This document shows, piece after piece, positions 55,826 to 64,000 of a DNA stretch of 64,000 nt. Position numbers and translations under genes: made by a program. The stretch is from Rickettsiales bacterium (lineage in GTDB: Bacteria; Pseudomonadota; Alphaproteobacteria; Rickettsiales; SXRF01): the NCBI GenBank assembly GCA_025464625.1, contig JAOAUZ010000002.1, positions 62,001 to 126,000 of the forward strand, in the 5' to 3' direction. The stretch's first letter is position 1. Each line of letters opens with the position of its first letter. The notes beneath the pieces were generated by a model. It was not told the origin of the DNA and did not search any database. It worked only from the letters and a program-made list of their open reading frames with translations.

Positions 55826-57811
55826 TTACCGCAGCAAATCCTGCCCCAATAGCAGCATATCGGCATCGCTATCAATTGATTTTTGTGCTTCGATATGGCG
55901 GTATATTTGCAGATTTTCGAGAACACGCTGCACATAGTTGCGCGTTTCAGTAAATGGTATTTTTTCAATCCACTCGACCGCACCATCAATGCTGTTTTCT
56001 GGTTTCCCAAATTTCTGTACCCATTTGTAAACATTGCCAGGTCCAGCATTATAGGCAGCAATCGCCATAACTATAGAGCCATCATAATTATCAATCATCC
56101 TCTGAAGATACATACTGCCGAGCGTCATATTATACTCTGGCTCGTATAGTTTCTGGGGGTTAAAAGAAAGACTGTTTTTATATGCGGTTTCCCGAGCAGT
56201 AGAAGGCAGCAACTGCATAAGTCCAAGCGCGCCAGCGGGACTTTTCGCAAAATTATCAAATTCACTTTCCTGACGGGTAATTGCAAATGCAAGTTCAGGA
56301 GGTACTGCCAAATTTTCCAGCTTATCAATTATGGGGTATCCAGCATCAATCAATATTACATTATTTTGTAACGCTTTCTTCGCTCCCCGAACACTCAAAT
56401 ATATTTTTCCTGCCTTTGCACCAAGCTCGCTGGCGAGCATTGCCACCCTGTCATTATCAGCATCAATCACCAAATGATTTATAAGTTTTTCGGCAGTTCT
56501 AATATCGCCAAAAGCTATACATAAATTTACCGCACGCACGATGCTACGAGAGTTAAATTCTTCGTGTTCACTATCATCAATTGTCGGCGGAGATGGAATG
56601 CGAAGCGGCATCGTTCCACCATGTTTAAGGGCAGCGAGTTGACCATAAAAAGTGGTTGGGTAATTCATAGCCTTATGCAGCCAATTTTTAGCTAAATCAA
56701 AATCAGCAGATTCTCTTGCTGCCTTTGCTGCCCAATATGCCGCACGCGATTTGCTAACTGGATATTTCACCGTATCAAACATTTTATTGAATACTTGATA
56801 AGCCTCTTTTGGATGTCTTTTATATTCGAGCAATAGCCTGCCTTTCAGCCAGCTTGCATCTGCCAGAGATTGACCATCCTCCTGCCCGTGATTATCAAGC
56901 AAGCGCGTTGCAAGGGCAATGTTGCCATCAAGCATAGCATCACGAATTTTTCTTTCACGAAACTTCCACCATTTTTCTGGATAAGGAACTTTTTTAGGGG
57001 TTATCAGAAGCAGTTCAAAAACTCCAGAATCATCATCATGCCTAGCTCTAAAAGTAAGACGATCATAAATCAGGCCTACATCTTTTTTCATTTCTGATGA
57101 AAGCGCGGCAACCAATTTTGGTGCATTTTTTTTATCTGCCTGTAGAGCTATGCGTGCTTTATACAATTTTTGTTGTTCATCACTAACTTTTGAGAATATA
57201 CGCTCTGCTGGAGTGTTTTTTCCTTCCCACAACAAACGATCAATACGCGCAATATAATCTTCTTTGCGAATATATTTGCCATATGTTTCCAGCAGGGATT
57301 TTTCTTGCGCTTCACTAAAGTCACCATCCTGCCATGCAGAACGAATAATGGGTTCTATTTTCTCAGGAGAGGTTTCACCAGTTTTTTGCATTGCATCTGC
57401 AAGAACAACTTTACCAACTCCTGTAATTGGAGGGTTCACTGTCAACCATTCCATTATTTCATCAGCCTGCATGTTGCTGTCTGAGAGAGCCATTTCCGCG
57501 CGAATACGGAGTTTCTTCTGTTCTGGCCAATCAGGATGTTCTGCGATAAATTGTTTGATTTCAGAGAAACCAGCCCCCGAATCTATATCCAGCAAATATT
57601 GCCACTTTACAAGGGTTTGCAATACTTTATCATTACTGTTTTCCGCCTGCACAAGTGCATCATTCCATTGCCCGCGGCTAGAATACAAAAAGGCAGCTTT
57701 GCTATGTTCTGTTTCTTCCTGTGTCATCGCCAAAACTGATGGGGCGGTGATCGTCGACATAAAAATAGCGATAAAACAGTAACTTAAAAACAATCGTAGG
57801 TAGTTAAACAT
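55826..57811 (-). CDS. Soluble lytic murein transglycosylase (Slt-type)
   Basis: This 661-residue protein has a signal peptide (1-28), a long helical superhelix domain as in Slt70, and a C-terminal goose-lysozyme-like domain. The domain shows AITRQESEFDNFAKSPAGA (catalytic Glu), GLMQLLPSTA, and AIAAYNAGPGNVYKW. It cleaves peptidoglycan glycan chains to 1,6-anhydro products in the periplasm. It diverges from the methyltransferase gene at 57883. Confidence 0.94.
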   Translation of the reverse strand: MFNYLRLFLSYCFIAIFMSTITAPSVLAMTQEETEHSKAAFLYSSRGQWNDALVQAENSNDKVLQTLVKWQYLLDIDSGAGFSEIKQFIAEHPDWPEQKKLRIRAEMALSDSNMQADEIMEWLTVNPPITGVGKVVLADAMQKTGETSPEKIEPIIRSAWQDGDFSEAQEKSLLETYGKYIRKEDYIARIDRLLWEGKNTPAERIFSKVSDEQQKLYKARIALQADKKNAPKLVAALSSEMKKDVGLIYDRLTFRARHDDDSGVFELLLITPKKVPYPEKWWKFRERKIRDAMLDGNIALATRLLDNHGQEDGQSLADASWLKGRLLLEYKRHPKEAYQVFNKMFDTVKYPVSKSRAAYWAAKAARESADFDLAKNWLHKAMNYPTTFYGQLAALKHGGTMPLRIPSPPTIDDSEHEEFNSRSIVRAVNLCIAFGDIRTAEKLINHLVIDADNDRVAMLASELGAKAGKIYLSVRGAKKALQNNVILIDAGYPIIDKLENLAVPPELAFAITRQESEFDNFAKSPAGALGLMQLLPSTARETAYKNSLSFNPQKLYEPEYNMTLGSMYLQRMIDNYDGSIVMAIAAYNAGPGNVYKWVQKFGKPENSIDGAVEWIEKIPFTETRNYVQRVLENLQIYRHIEAQKSIDSDADMLLLGQDLLR

Positions 57812-57882
57812 ATTAAATATTGCTTCTTAATCTTTATTGGCGTTATCCTTGTGTCATAACCAATCTTTAAGTCAAGGATAGC

Positions 57883-58638
57883 ATGCACACACCTGACATA
57901 ATAAGCCTCCGCCGTTTTTATGCAACAGCACTTGGTGAATCTGTGCAGAAAGTAATTTCTGATGCAATACTCAGATTATGGCCTGATGCTAGTGGCGATG
58001 TGGTGATAGGCATGGGTTATGCAACGCCATATATTGAGCAATATCTTGGGCAGGCGGCGAATCTGGTTGCCTGTATGCCAGCGCAGCAAGGCGCGGTTTA
58101 CTGGCCGCATGGCGGTGACAATCTGGTTTTAATCGCTCATGATAGCGAGCTGCCTTTTGCCGAAAGCAGCGTTAATCGGGTTCTATTAGTTCACAGCATG
58201 GAAAATAGCGAGCAGCTTTCATGGATGATTCAGGAGCTATGGCGGGTATTAACTCCCAATGGCAAGATATTGGCTGTTGTTCCCAACAGACGCGGTATGT
58301 GGTCTGGCTCTTCACGCAGCCCGTTCGGTTATGGTCGTCCGTTCAGCATAACCCAAATGCGCGATTTGCTTAACGATCAGCAATTCACCATAACACGCAC
58401 CAGTTCGGCATTGTTCATGCCCCCTACCCGCATAAAATTCCTGTGGCGGGCAGCAAACAAGCTGGAAACTATAGGCAGGTTTATTTGCAGATTTTTAGGT
58501 GGTTTTTTGGGTGGTGTTCTTCTCGTTGAGGCAGAAAAACAAATTTACTCCACCATCCGCCAACCAGTTGTAGAAGCAAGAAGCTATCGCGGCGCACTAG
58601 CTGGAAAACAAACAGCAATGACTTTGGAGAGAGAATAA
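57883..58638 (+). CDS. Class I SAM-dependent methyltransferase
   Basis: This 251-residue protein has a Methyltransf_11-like fold. The first motif is modified (DVVIGMGYATPYIEQYL), followed by ELPFAESSVNRVLLVHSME and ELWRVLTPNGKILAVVPNRRG. Alphaproteobacteria commonly carry this gene; the substrate is unknown. C-terminal hydrophobic and basic residues may hold it at the membrane. A short run ataagtcaagga precedes the ATG. Confidence 0.85.
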   Translation: MHTPDIISLRRFYATALGESVQKVISDAILRLWPDASGDVVIGMGYATPYIEQYLGQAANLVACMPAQQGAVYWPHGGDNLVLIAHDSELPFAESSVNRVLLVHSMENSEQLSWMIQELWRVLTPNGKILAVVPNRRGMWSGSSRSPFGYGRPFSITQMRDLLNDQQFTITRTSSALFMPPTRIKFLWRAANKLETIGRFICRFLGGFLGGVLLVEAEKQIYSTIRQPVVEARSYRGALAGKQTAMTLERE

Positions 58639-58661
58639 CAAGATAGATAAAAGAGGATACA

Positions 58662-59084
58662 CTACCTAAATAGTTTCCAAAAAAAGCTAAGAGGAATGTA
58701 CTTGATGTAAAAAAGATACCCAAAACGATCTATATAATCAGCCAGTGTTTTATCTCGTTCCCTGTCATTAACCCAACGGGCAAGTTTCTTGTTTATCTCA
58801 TCAATAGTCACATCGGATTTGCCAGCAGCTACGGAACGATCAGCGCATATCCCGCCATCTCTGGTGACATATAGCCTACCCTCTCCTCCACCCAACAACC
58901 CTATTAAGGTAATTTTATGTGAGAACTTTTCACCACATGATTTCTCAACTTCTTTAACTAGGTCTGCAAATTTTGCAAAACCCTCAATTTCTTCCTGCGA
59001 AGGTGGCCATACTCCATCAGAGATTATATTCTTAACCACTGGTACAAAATCAAAACCATTTACCGTTACAGGAACTATTTCCAT
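58662..59084 (-). CDS. Protein of unknown function, 140 residues
   Basis: No known family is recognised. The N-terminal half is acidic, with EEIEGFAKFADLVKEVEKSC as a likely helix. A GGGEGRLYVTRDGGICADRS stretch suggests a beta-rich centre. The C-terminus is aromatic (YLFYIKYIPLSFFWKLF) and could associate with a membrane. No signal peptide is seen. It converges on the methyltransferase gene with 23 bases between stops. Confidence 0.6.
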   Translation of the reverse strand: MEIVPVTVNGFDFVPVVKNIISDGVWPPSQEEIEGFAKFADLVKEVEKSCGEKFSHKITLIGLLGGGEGRLYVTRDGGICADRSVAAGKSDVTIDEINKKLARWVNDRERDKTLADYIDRFGYLFYIKYIPLSFFWKLFR

Positions 59085-59153
59085 TTCATATATCCATAAT
59101 CACTAATGTGCTAACCACTAAACCAGCTGATTTTACCGAAAAAACACTAAATT

Positions 59154-59471
59154 TCAAAGATAATATACCTCTTGTTCCACCCACTCCATAAACGCTGGCA
59201 GACCAGATTCAACTGGCAATATTAAAACGCATGGTAACTCGTAACTATGCAGATCTTTTATTCGATTTACAGCTTTTTGTGATTGTTTATCAGTGGTTTT
59301 GGCAAATAATATTGCTTCTTGTTGCTGTTGAACTTTATTTTCCCATTTATAAATTGAAGCCCCTCCATCAAAGATATTAGCACAGGCAATCAGTTTTTCT
59401 TCCAGCAACTTATGGGCGATAGAAACCGCCTCCTCCTTGCTTGCAAAAGTTGCATATAAAAGTTTTATCAT
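59154..59471 (-). CDS. cutA: Divalent-cation tolerance protein CutA
   Basis: From the ATG at 59471 this is 105 residues, normal for CutA1. LLYATFASKEEAVSIAHKLLEEKLIACANIF is the family start (given in part), and KTTDKQSQKAVNRIKDLHSYELPC follows (in part). CutA1 trimers bind divalent metals; their role in the cell is unclear. The open frame runs further upstream to 59528, but that part is the repeat at 59479-59562 (PHPDPLPEGEG) and is not protein. Confidence 0.93.
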   Translation of the reverse strand: MIKLLYATFASKEEAVSIAHKLLEEKLIACANIFDGGASIYKWENKVQQQQEAILFAKTTDKQSQKAVNRIKDLHSYELPCVLILPVESGLPAFMEWVEQEVYYL

Positions 59472-59478
59472 TTCTTCC

Positions 59479-59562
59479 CCCTCTCCCTCTGGGAGAGGGT
59501 CGGGGTGAGGGCAAAACCCACCAACCACACCCTCACCCTAGCCCTCTCCCAGAGGGAGAGGG
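59479..59562. repeat. Inverted-repeat element with nested palindromes
   Basis: Two 33-base arms, 59479-59511 and 59530-59562, are inverted copies differing at a few positions. Each contains a smaller palindrome (ctctccctctgggagag). The sequence type, which translates as PHPDPLPEGEG, is a dispersed REP-like element in many proteobacteria. It lies between the murJ stop and the cutA start. Confidence 0.85.
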
Positions 59563-59571
59563 AACTTGTTT

Positions 59572-61125
59572 TTACTTCCGACCTCTAATGCGCTCCAAAA
59601 CTATGGTCCGCGAATGTAAAATATTAAGCGCGAAACTGACAGCTAAATATACACCACCACCAATGCAAGATAATGTCACCAGTGCAGTAAACCTCCATAT
59701 CGAAAATTCATGACGTTCCATATATGGCGCGAGCAGTGGGGTAACAAAATATAACACCGCAGCCATAGCCAGACTCGCCACCAACATTCTGGCAACTTGC
59801 GCTATTAATCTACTCTCAATCACTAACCATCCTCGTACTTTCAGAGTCCGCGCCATCAGCACCACATTAACCCAACTGGCGATAGAGGTAGCAAGTGCCA
59901 TGCCCACATATTGCAGAGGTATCATAAGCAGCAAATTAAAAACTAGATTCACACCAATACACAATGTCGCTATTTTAAATGGTGTTTTGGTGTCTTGATT
60001 AGCATAGAAAGCAGGTGCTAAAATCTTCACCAAAATAAATGCTGGAAGCCCTATTGCAAATGCCATAAGTGTGTGGAAAGTTGCGGTGGTGTCGGCTGCG
60101 GTAAATGCTCCACGTTCAAACATCACGCTGATTATTGGCTGCGCGATTACAAAAAGAGCTATAGCAGCGGGAAGACTTAAGAATACCGCCAACTCCATGG
60201 CTCGGTTTTGACTGTGGAAACTTTCTTCGCGTTTTCCTTCACGAACCTGCCGTGAAAGAAGTGGCAGTAATGCCGTACCAACCGCAATTCCAATCACTGC
60301 CAGCGGCAATTCATTGATACGGTCAGCATAATATAAATAAGAAACACCGCTATCAAATTGCGAGGCTATAATAATATCAATAAATAAATTAATCTGCGCA
60401 ACCCCTGCCCCAAGTGCTGCTGGTGCAATTAGTGCCAGCATTTTTTTAACCTCAGGGGTAAGGCGTGGACGCACAAGTTTGGGCAACATATTTTGCCGTC
60501 TGCAAAAACGCACCAACCATAGCCACTGTGCTACCCCCGAAATCATCACAGCAATCGCCAGCGCATGGGCAGCGGTCGGGGTAAGCCCACCAATAAAATA
60601 TGGGATAATTATAAGGCATAAATTCATGATAATTGGCGTTGCGGCAACGGCTGCAAACTTATCACCACTATTTAGTATTCCGCCGAGCAGCGACACTAGC
60701 GAAATAAAAATTATGTAAGGCATGGTGATGCGGGTAAGCGTAACGGTAAGTACGAATTTATCTGGATTATCCGAAAATCCGGGAGCGAGAATATACATCA
60801 GATAGGGCATGGCGAGGATGAACAAAGCCGTAACAATAAGCAGAACCAGCAACAGAAAAGACATTGCTTCGCTGGCAAAATCGCGCGCCTTTTCTTTGCC
60901 GTCCACAGCGAGCATACCTGCAAAAAGTGGTACGAAAGCTGAGTTAAACGCCCCTTCAGCAAAAAGGCGACGCAGGAAATTAGGCAGCTTGAAGGCAACA
61001 AAAAAAGCGTCTGATAAAAAACTCGCGCCAAGGCTGGAGGCAATCGTAACATCGCGCACAAATCCCAGCACACGCGAAAGCAGCGTGTATCCACCAATAG
61101 TTGCTGTAGATTTAACGAGTGACAT
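59572..61125 (-). CDS. murJ: Lipid II flippase MurJ (MviN)
   Basis: This 517-residue MOP-family protein has about fourteen membrane helices. The N-terminal SRVLGFVRDVTIASSLGAS and FKLPNFLRRLFAEGAFNSAFVP (in part) are MurJ signatures. It moves lipid II across the inner membrane for peptidoglycan synthesis. It follows the SDR gene by 8 bases on the minus strand. Confidence 0.96.
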   Translation of the reverse strand: MSLVKSTATIGGYTLLSRVLGFVRDVTIASSLGASFLSDAFFVAFKLPNFLRRLFAEGAFNSAFVPLFAGMLAVDGKEKARDFASEAMSFLLLVLLIVTALFILAMPYLMYILAPGFSDNPDKFVLTVTLTRITMPYIIFISLVSLLGGILNSGDKFAAVAATPIIMNLCLIIIPYFIGGLTPTAAHALAIAVMISGVAQWLWLVRFCRRQNMLPKLVRPRLTPEVKKMLALIAPAALGAGVAQINLFIDIIIASQFDSGVSYLYYADRINELPLAVIGIAVGTALLPLLSRQVREGKREESFHSQNRAMELAVFLSLPAAIALFVIAQPIISVMFERGAFTAADTTATFHTLMAFAIGLPAFILVKILAPAFYANQDTKTPFKIATLCIGVNLVFNLLLMIPLQYVGMALATSIASWVNVVLMARTLKVRGWLVIESRLIAQVARMLVASLAMAAVLYFVTPLLAPYMERHEFSIWRFTALVTLSCIGGGVYLAVSFALNILHSRTIVLERIRGRK

Positions 61126-61133
61126 ATAGCAAG

Positions 61134-61841
61134 TTATTTAACATAAAATTTCTTACCATTCTCTTTTAATTTATCGCTGGCAAGCTTAACAAAAATATCT
61201 GTAATTTCATCAGGATGAGGAAGTGTTTCAGGATCTTCCCCTGGAAATGCCTTCGCCCGCATACGAGTGCGCACCACGCTTGGGTCTATTATATTTGCGC
61301 GTAGAGCTGTCTTAGCATTTTCCGCAGCGTAGGTTTCTACTAATTTTTCCAATCCTGATTTACTTACCGCATACGCTCCCCAATAAGCATAAGCTGCCTC
61401 AGTTACACCTGATGACACAAACATTGCGCGTGGCGATGGTGAGGCTTTAAGCAGCGTATCAAAACAGCGAATCAGGTGAAAATTCGCGGTGAGGTTGACC
61501 GCTATCACCTTGTCCCAATCATCAGGAGCGGTATGTGCCACTGGTGTAAGTTCACCAAGAATTCCCGCATTGCCAACCAGAATATCCAACCTGCCGAAAC
61601 GTGCAGCAATATTCTGCGCGAGTAGTTCAATTTTACCCGTTTCCAGCAAATCAAGTGGCACTAATGTCGTAGTTCCACCTATCGCTTTTATAGCATCATC
61701 AAGCTCTTCCAACCCTGCCACACTGCGCCCTGTAGCAATTACATGCGCTCCTTCAGCAGCAAAACGTTTAGCAACAGCAAAACCAATCCCACGCGTTGCG
61801 CCTGTGATTAGAGCTATTTTATTAGCAAGCCCGCCAGACAT
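61134..61841 (-). CDS. Short-chain dehydrogenase/reductase
   Basis: This 235-residue classical SDR has TGATRGIG near residue 14, the NNAG-like GNAGILGE, a Ser in FVSSGV and the YxxxK site YAVSKSG. It binds NAD(P)(H); the substrate is unknown. Its start overlaps the purF stop by one base. purF-SDR pairs are common in alphaproteobacteria, but a purine role is not shown. Confidence 0.9.
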   Translation of the reverse strand: MSGGLANKIALITGATRGIGFAVAKRFAAEGAHVIATGRSVAGLEELDDAIKAIGGTTTLVPLDLLETGKIELLAQNIAARFGRLDILVGNAGILGELTPVAHTAPDDWDKVIAVNLTANFHLIRCFDTLLKASPSPRAMFVSSGVTEAAYAYWGAYAVSKSGLEKLVETYAAENAKTALRANIIDPSVVRTRMRAKAFPGEDPETLPHPDEITDIFVKLASDKLKENGKKFYVK

Positions 61842-63286
61842 TAGCTATACGGCTTTTCTGAGAATAAATCTTTCTGTAAATCTGCATTCTCGCAGTCGGT
61901 AAGAGGTATCGGATAATCGCCAGAGAAACAAGCATCACAGAATTGCGGAGAAGCATTATTGCGGTTGATTCCTGCCACTGCCTGATACATTCCGTCCAGT
62001 GAAATAAAGGCAAGGCTATCAACACCAATTAATTTTGCCATAGAGGCAACGTCATGATTGGCTGCAAGCAACTGGTCACGAGTTGGCGTATCCACACCAT
62101 AAAAACATGAGTGGGTGGTTGGCGGGCTGGCTATGCGCATGTGAACTTCTGTTGCTCCAGCTTCACGCACCATCGAAACAATTTTCTTGGATGTCGTCCC
62201 ACGCACGATACTATCGTCCACTAATATGACACGCTTTCCTGCTAAAATCGCACGGTTGCCATTATGTTTTAATTTCACCCCGAGATGACGCACTTGATCC
62301 GAAGGCTCAATAAATGTTCTGCCAACGTAATGATTGCGGATAATGCCAAGCTCAAACGGTATGCCTGATTCATTGGCATAACCAATAGCTCCCGGTATCC
62401 CAGAATCTGGAACAGGAACAACCACATCAGCAGCAACTTTTGTTTCCCGCGCCAGCCACGCACCAATCCTCTTGCGGGTTTCATAAACATTGCGACCTTC
62501 ACTGATAGAATCAGGACGCGAAAAATAAACATATTCAAAAATGCAAAAACGTTTTGGAGTTTTGGCAAATGGTTTAAGCGAACGAACACCTTCATCAGTA
62601 ATAATTACGATTTCCCCCGGCTCAATATCACGCACATAACTAGCCCCAACAATATCCAGCGCGCAAGTTTCAGAAGCCAGAATATGGCTATCACCAAGTT
62701 TGCCCATAACCAGCGGACGAACACCAAGAGGATCGCGCACACCGATTAGCGTATTATCAGCTATCACCACCAGCGAATAAGCACCCTCCACTCGTGAAAG
62801 CGCATCATACAAACGATCTTCAACTGAAGCATGTTTAGAGAGCGCGATAAGGTGAATAATAACTTCTGTGTCTGATGTTGATTGGAACAAACAACCAATA
62901 TCAATAAGCTGTTTACGCAGGGTCATGGCGTTAGTTAAGTTGCCATTATGCGCTACGCCCAGACCACCAAAACTAAAGTCACCAAATAGTGGTTGCACAT
63001 TACGCAACAAAGTTTCACCCGTTGTAGAATAACGGTTATGACCGATGGCGATATGACCTTTTAACTTACCAATTACATCCGCCGAATTAAAATTATCGCC
63101 AACCAACCCCAGCGCACGGTGAGTATAAAAATGTTTACCATCATGTGAAACAATTCCCGCCGCTTCCTGCCCGCGATGTTGCAACGCGTGCAGACCTAGC
63201 GCAGTCAGCGCAGAAGCCTCACCATGTCCGAATATTCCAAATATCCCACACTCTTCGTGCAGATGATCAGTGTCAAATGGTGTCAT
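61841..63286 (-). CDS. purF: Amidophosphoribosyltransferase
   Basis: This 481-residue enzyme starts the purine pathway, converting PRPP and glutamine to phosphoribosylamine. A 12-residue propeptide precedes the catalytic Cys13 (EECGIFGIFG). The glutaminase core has HNGNLTNAM and TSDTEVI, and the C-terminal phosphoribosyltransferase domain has VILVDDSIVRGTT. It overlaps the upstream membrane gene by four bases. Confidence 0.97.
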   Translation of the reverse strand: MTPFDTDHLHEECGIFGIFGHGEASALTALGLHALQHRGQEAAGIVSHDGKHFYTHRALGLVGDNFNSADVIGKLKGHIAIGHNRYSTTGETLLRNVQPLFGDFSFGGLGVAHNGNLTNAMTLRKQLIDIGCLFQSTSDTEVIIHLIALSKHASVEDRLYDALSRVEGAYSLVVIADNTLIGVRDPLGVRPLVMGKLGDSHILASETCALDIVGASYVRDIEPGEIVIITDEGVRSLKPFAKTPKRFCIFEYVYFSRPDSISEGRNVYETRKRIGAWLARETKVAADVVVPVPDSGIPGAIGYANESGIPFELGIIRNHYVGRTFIEPSDQVRHLGVKLKHNGNRAILAGKRVILVDDSIVRGTTSKKIVSMVREAGATEVHMRIASPPTTHSCFYGVDTPTRDQLLAANHDVASMAKLIGVDSLAFISLDGMYQAVAGINRNNASPQFCDACFSGDYPIPLTDCENADLQKDLFSEKPYS

Positions 63287-64000
63287 ATTTTATTCGCCCT
63301 TATCGCGCAGAATAGATACACCGTGTTAAGTGCAAAATAAGTCCACTCAGATATATGTATTGTCAGTATAATGCTTAAAGCAAATAACGCTATAGTTGCT
63401 GTAGTAGCAACAGATGCCAACCTCACACATTCAGTGTACGAAAAATCCATCTTAAGAATAAGATTTATTATTTTCCCTAAAATACCATAAAGAAACATTA
63501 TAACAATACGGCACACAAACCATAGCAAGATCATAAATGGTGTTAAAGCCAACACCCCTACCCAAGCATAATTCAAGAATTTAGTTACCCAACCGCGAAC
63601 AACATCACTAGTGACAACCATGTTCATATCATCAGGTAGATCATAGAGCCTTCTTTCTCCACCTTTAGGATTTTTGTTCACTAATATCTGGTTCTTACCA
63701 ATAATTGCTCCCACTTTATAATCTCGCATTTGCTGCGACCAATCAGTCACCGAACGGGTTGTATCAATTATCGCTAATGTGTGTCCCGTTTCTTTATCTC
63801 TAATATAATGAGGCATTGGAACTTTTGTCGATATTTGACCTTTTTCTATATTGAGTTCTGGAATTTGATTGATTACATAATTAGCATCATAAGGTTTATC
63901 AAGAGTTATGGTAAAAGAGTACAAAAGCGCAACAATAGCAATCGGCAGAACGAAAATACTGATAGCTACAAACAAATAGCCAAAGCCAAAACCCGACCAT
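63283..64000 (-). CDS. Membrane protein of unknown function, 5' end cut by window edge
   Basis: The frame is open to the right edge, so the start may lie outside. At least 230 residues are visible. Membrane helices occur near the N-terminus (ISIFVLPIAIVALLYSFTI) and in the second half (WVGVLALTPFMILLWFVC; ATIALFALSIILTIHI), with a soluble segment of about 90 residues between. A TTG at 63975 is a possible start. It is coupled to purF by a four-base overlap. It does not look like CvpA, the usual purF neighbour. Confidence 0.55.
   Translation of the reverse strand, partial: WSGFGFGYLFVAISIFVLPIAIVALLYSFTITLDKPYDANYVINQIPELNIEKGQISTKVPMPHYIRDKETGHTLAIIDTTRSVTDWSQQMRDYKVGAIIGKNQILVNKNPKGGERRLYDLPDDMNMVVTSDVVRGWVTKFLNYAWVGVLALTPFMILLWFVCRIVIMFLYGILGKIINLILKMDFSYTECVRLASVATTATIALFALSIILTIHISEWTYFALNTVYLFCAIRANKI

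Noticed and set aside
57264-57782. 172-residue plus-strand open frame inside the lytic transglycosylase
   Set aside because: Antisense shadow of a well-supported gene; the Ser/Cys-rich composition is typical of such shadows.
59472-59528. N-terminal extension of CutA (PHPDPLPEGEG)
   Set aside because: It is translated repeat DNA; the ATG at 59471 gives the normal CutA start and length.

Overview
The window looks like a chromosomal segment of an AT-rich, Gram-negative alphaproteobacterium that is mainly free-living in metabolism. The alphaproteobacterial assignment rests on gene order: rpmH-rnpA-yidD-yidC-engB-argB; glyA-nrdR-ribD-ribE-ribB-ribH-nusB; hisB-DUF2628-hisH-hisA-hisF-hisE; mdh-sucC-sucD-sucA; hemD followed by a mitofilin-like gene and hemY; and a MipZ-type ParA ATPase. 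Outer-membrane genes (mlaA, lipoproteins, a beta-barrel) fit a Gram-negative envelope. Amino acid, riboflavin, pyridoxine and pantothenate genes argue against a strongly reduced endosymbiont. The order within the class cannot be settled from the sequence alone.

Layout. 1-3.1 kb: secreted esterase (cut by the left edge), rsmD, an RluB-type pseudouridine synthase and a C26 peptidase. 3.2-4.7 kb: an isolated motA/motB stator pair. 4.8-5.4 kb: a self-contained unit for a small unknown protein (inverted repeat, promoter, ORF, terminator), then a palindromic repeat. 5.4-14 kb: metF, mlaA-mlaC, and the TCA block mdh-sucCD-sucA. 14-22.7 kb: prfC, obgE-proB-pdxJ-acpS, hemD-mitofilin-like-hemY. 22.7-29.4 kb: panB, an orphan histidine kinase and the rpmH to argB block. 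29.4-31.9 kb: a membrane protein of unknown function and mlaE-mlaF. 31.9-32.9 kb: two secreted paralogues, only one with an intact EF-hand. 32.9-37.9 kb: HIT protein, nitroreductase and a his operon. 37.9-39.9 kb: a compact iron operon (cupredoxin-like protein, FTR1 permease, putative outer-membrane barrel) behind a promoter overlapped by a Fur-box-like site. 40.1-40.6 kb: a degraded gene end. 40.6-44.8 kb: gltA, esterase, mipZ, TauE/SafE exporter. 44.9-51.9 kb: rpiB-glyA-nrdR and the riboflavin operon to nusB. 52-54.2 kb: lipoprotein, OsmC, K+ channel and three tRNA genes (Arg, Val, initiator Met). 54.5-64 kb: DAACS transporter, lytic transglycosylase, methyltransferase, cutA, murJ, SDR, purF and a membrane protein cut by the right edge.

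How the genes work together. MlaA, MlaC, MlaE and MlaF would form most of a retrograde phospholipid transport system; mlaD is not seen here. Malate dehydrogenase, succinyl-CoA synthetase, 2-oxoglutarate dehydrogenase E1 and citrate synthase give much of the TCA cycle, without sucB or lpd. The riboflavin block is complete except for GTP cyclohydrolase II: the second domain of its RibBA-like protein lacks the zinc cysteines, so a separate RibA is predicted elsewhere.

Most unusual points: the minimal FTR1 iron operon under apparent Fur control; a hairpin between it and hisB that seems to combine terminator, his promoter and the hisB Shine-Dalgarno sequence; the secreted EF-hand paralogue pair with an identical C-terminal tail; the RibBX-type enzyme; an initiator tRNA with a changed GC triplet; the mitofilin (Mic60)-like gene beside hemY; and two palindromic repeat elements. 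I saw no CRISPR array, rRNA, prophage, transposase or obvious biosynthetic or defence island. A wholly new multi-gene system is not evident.
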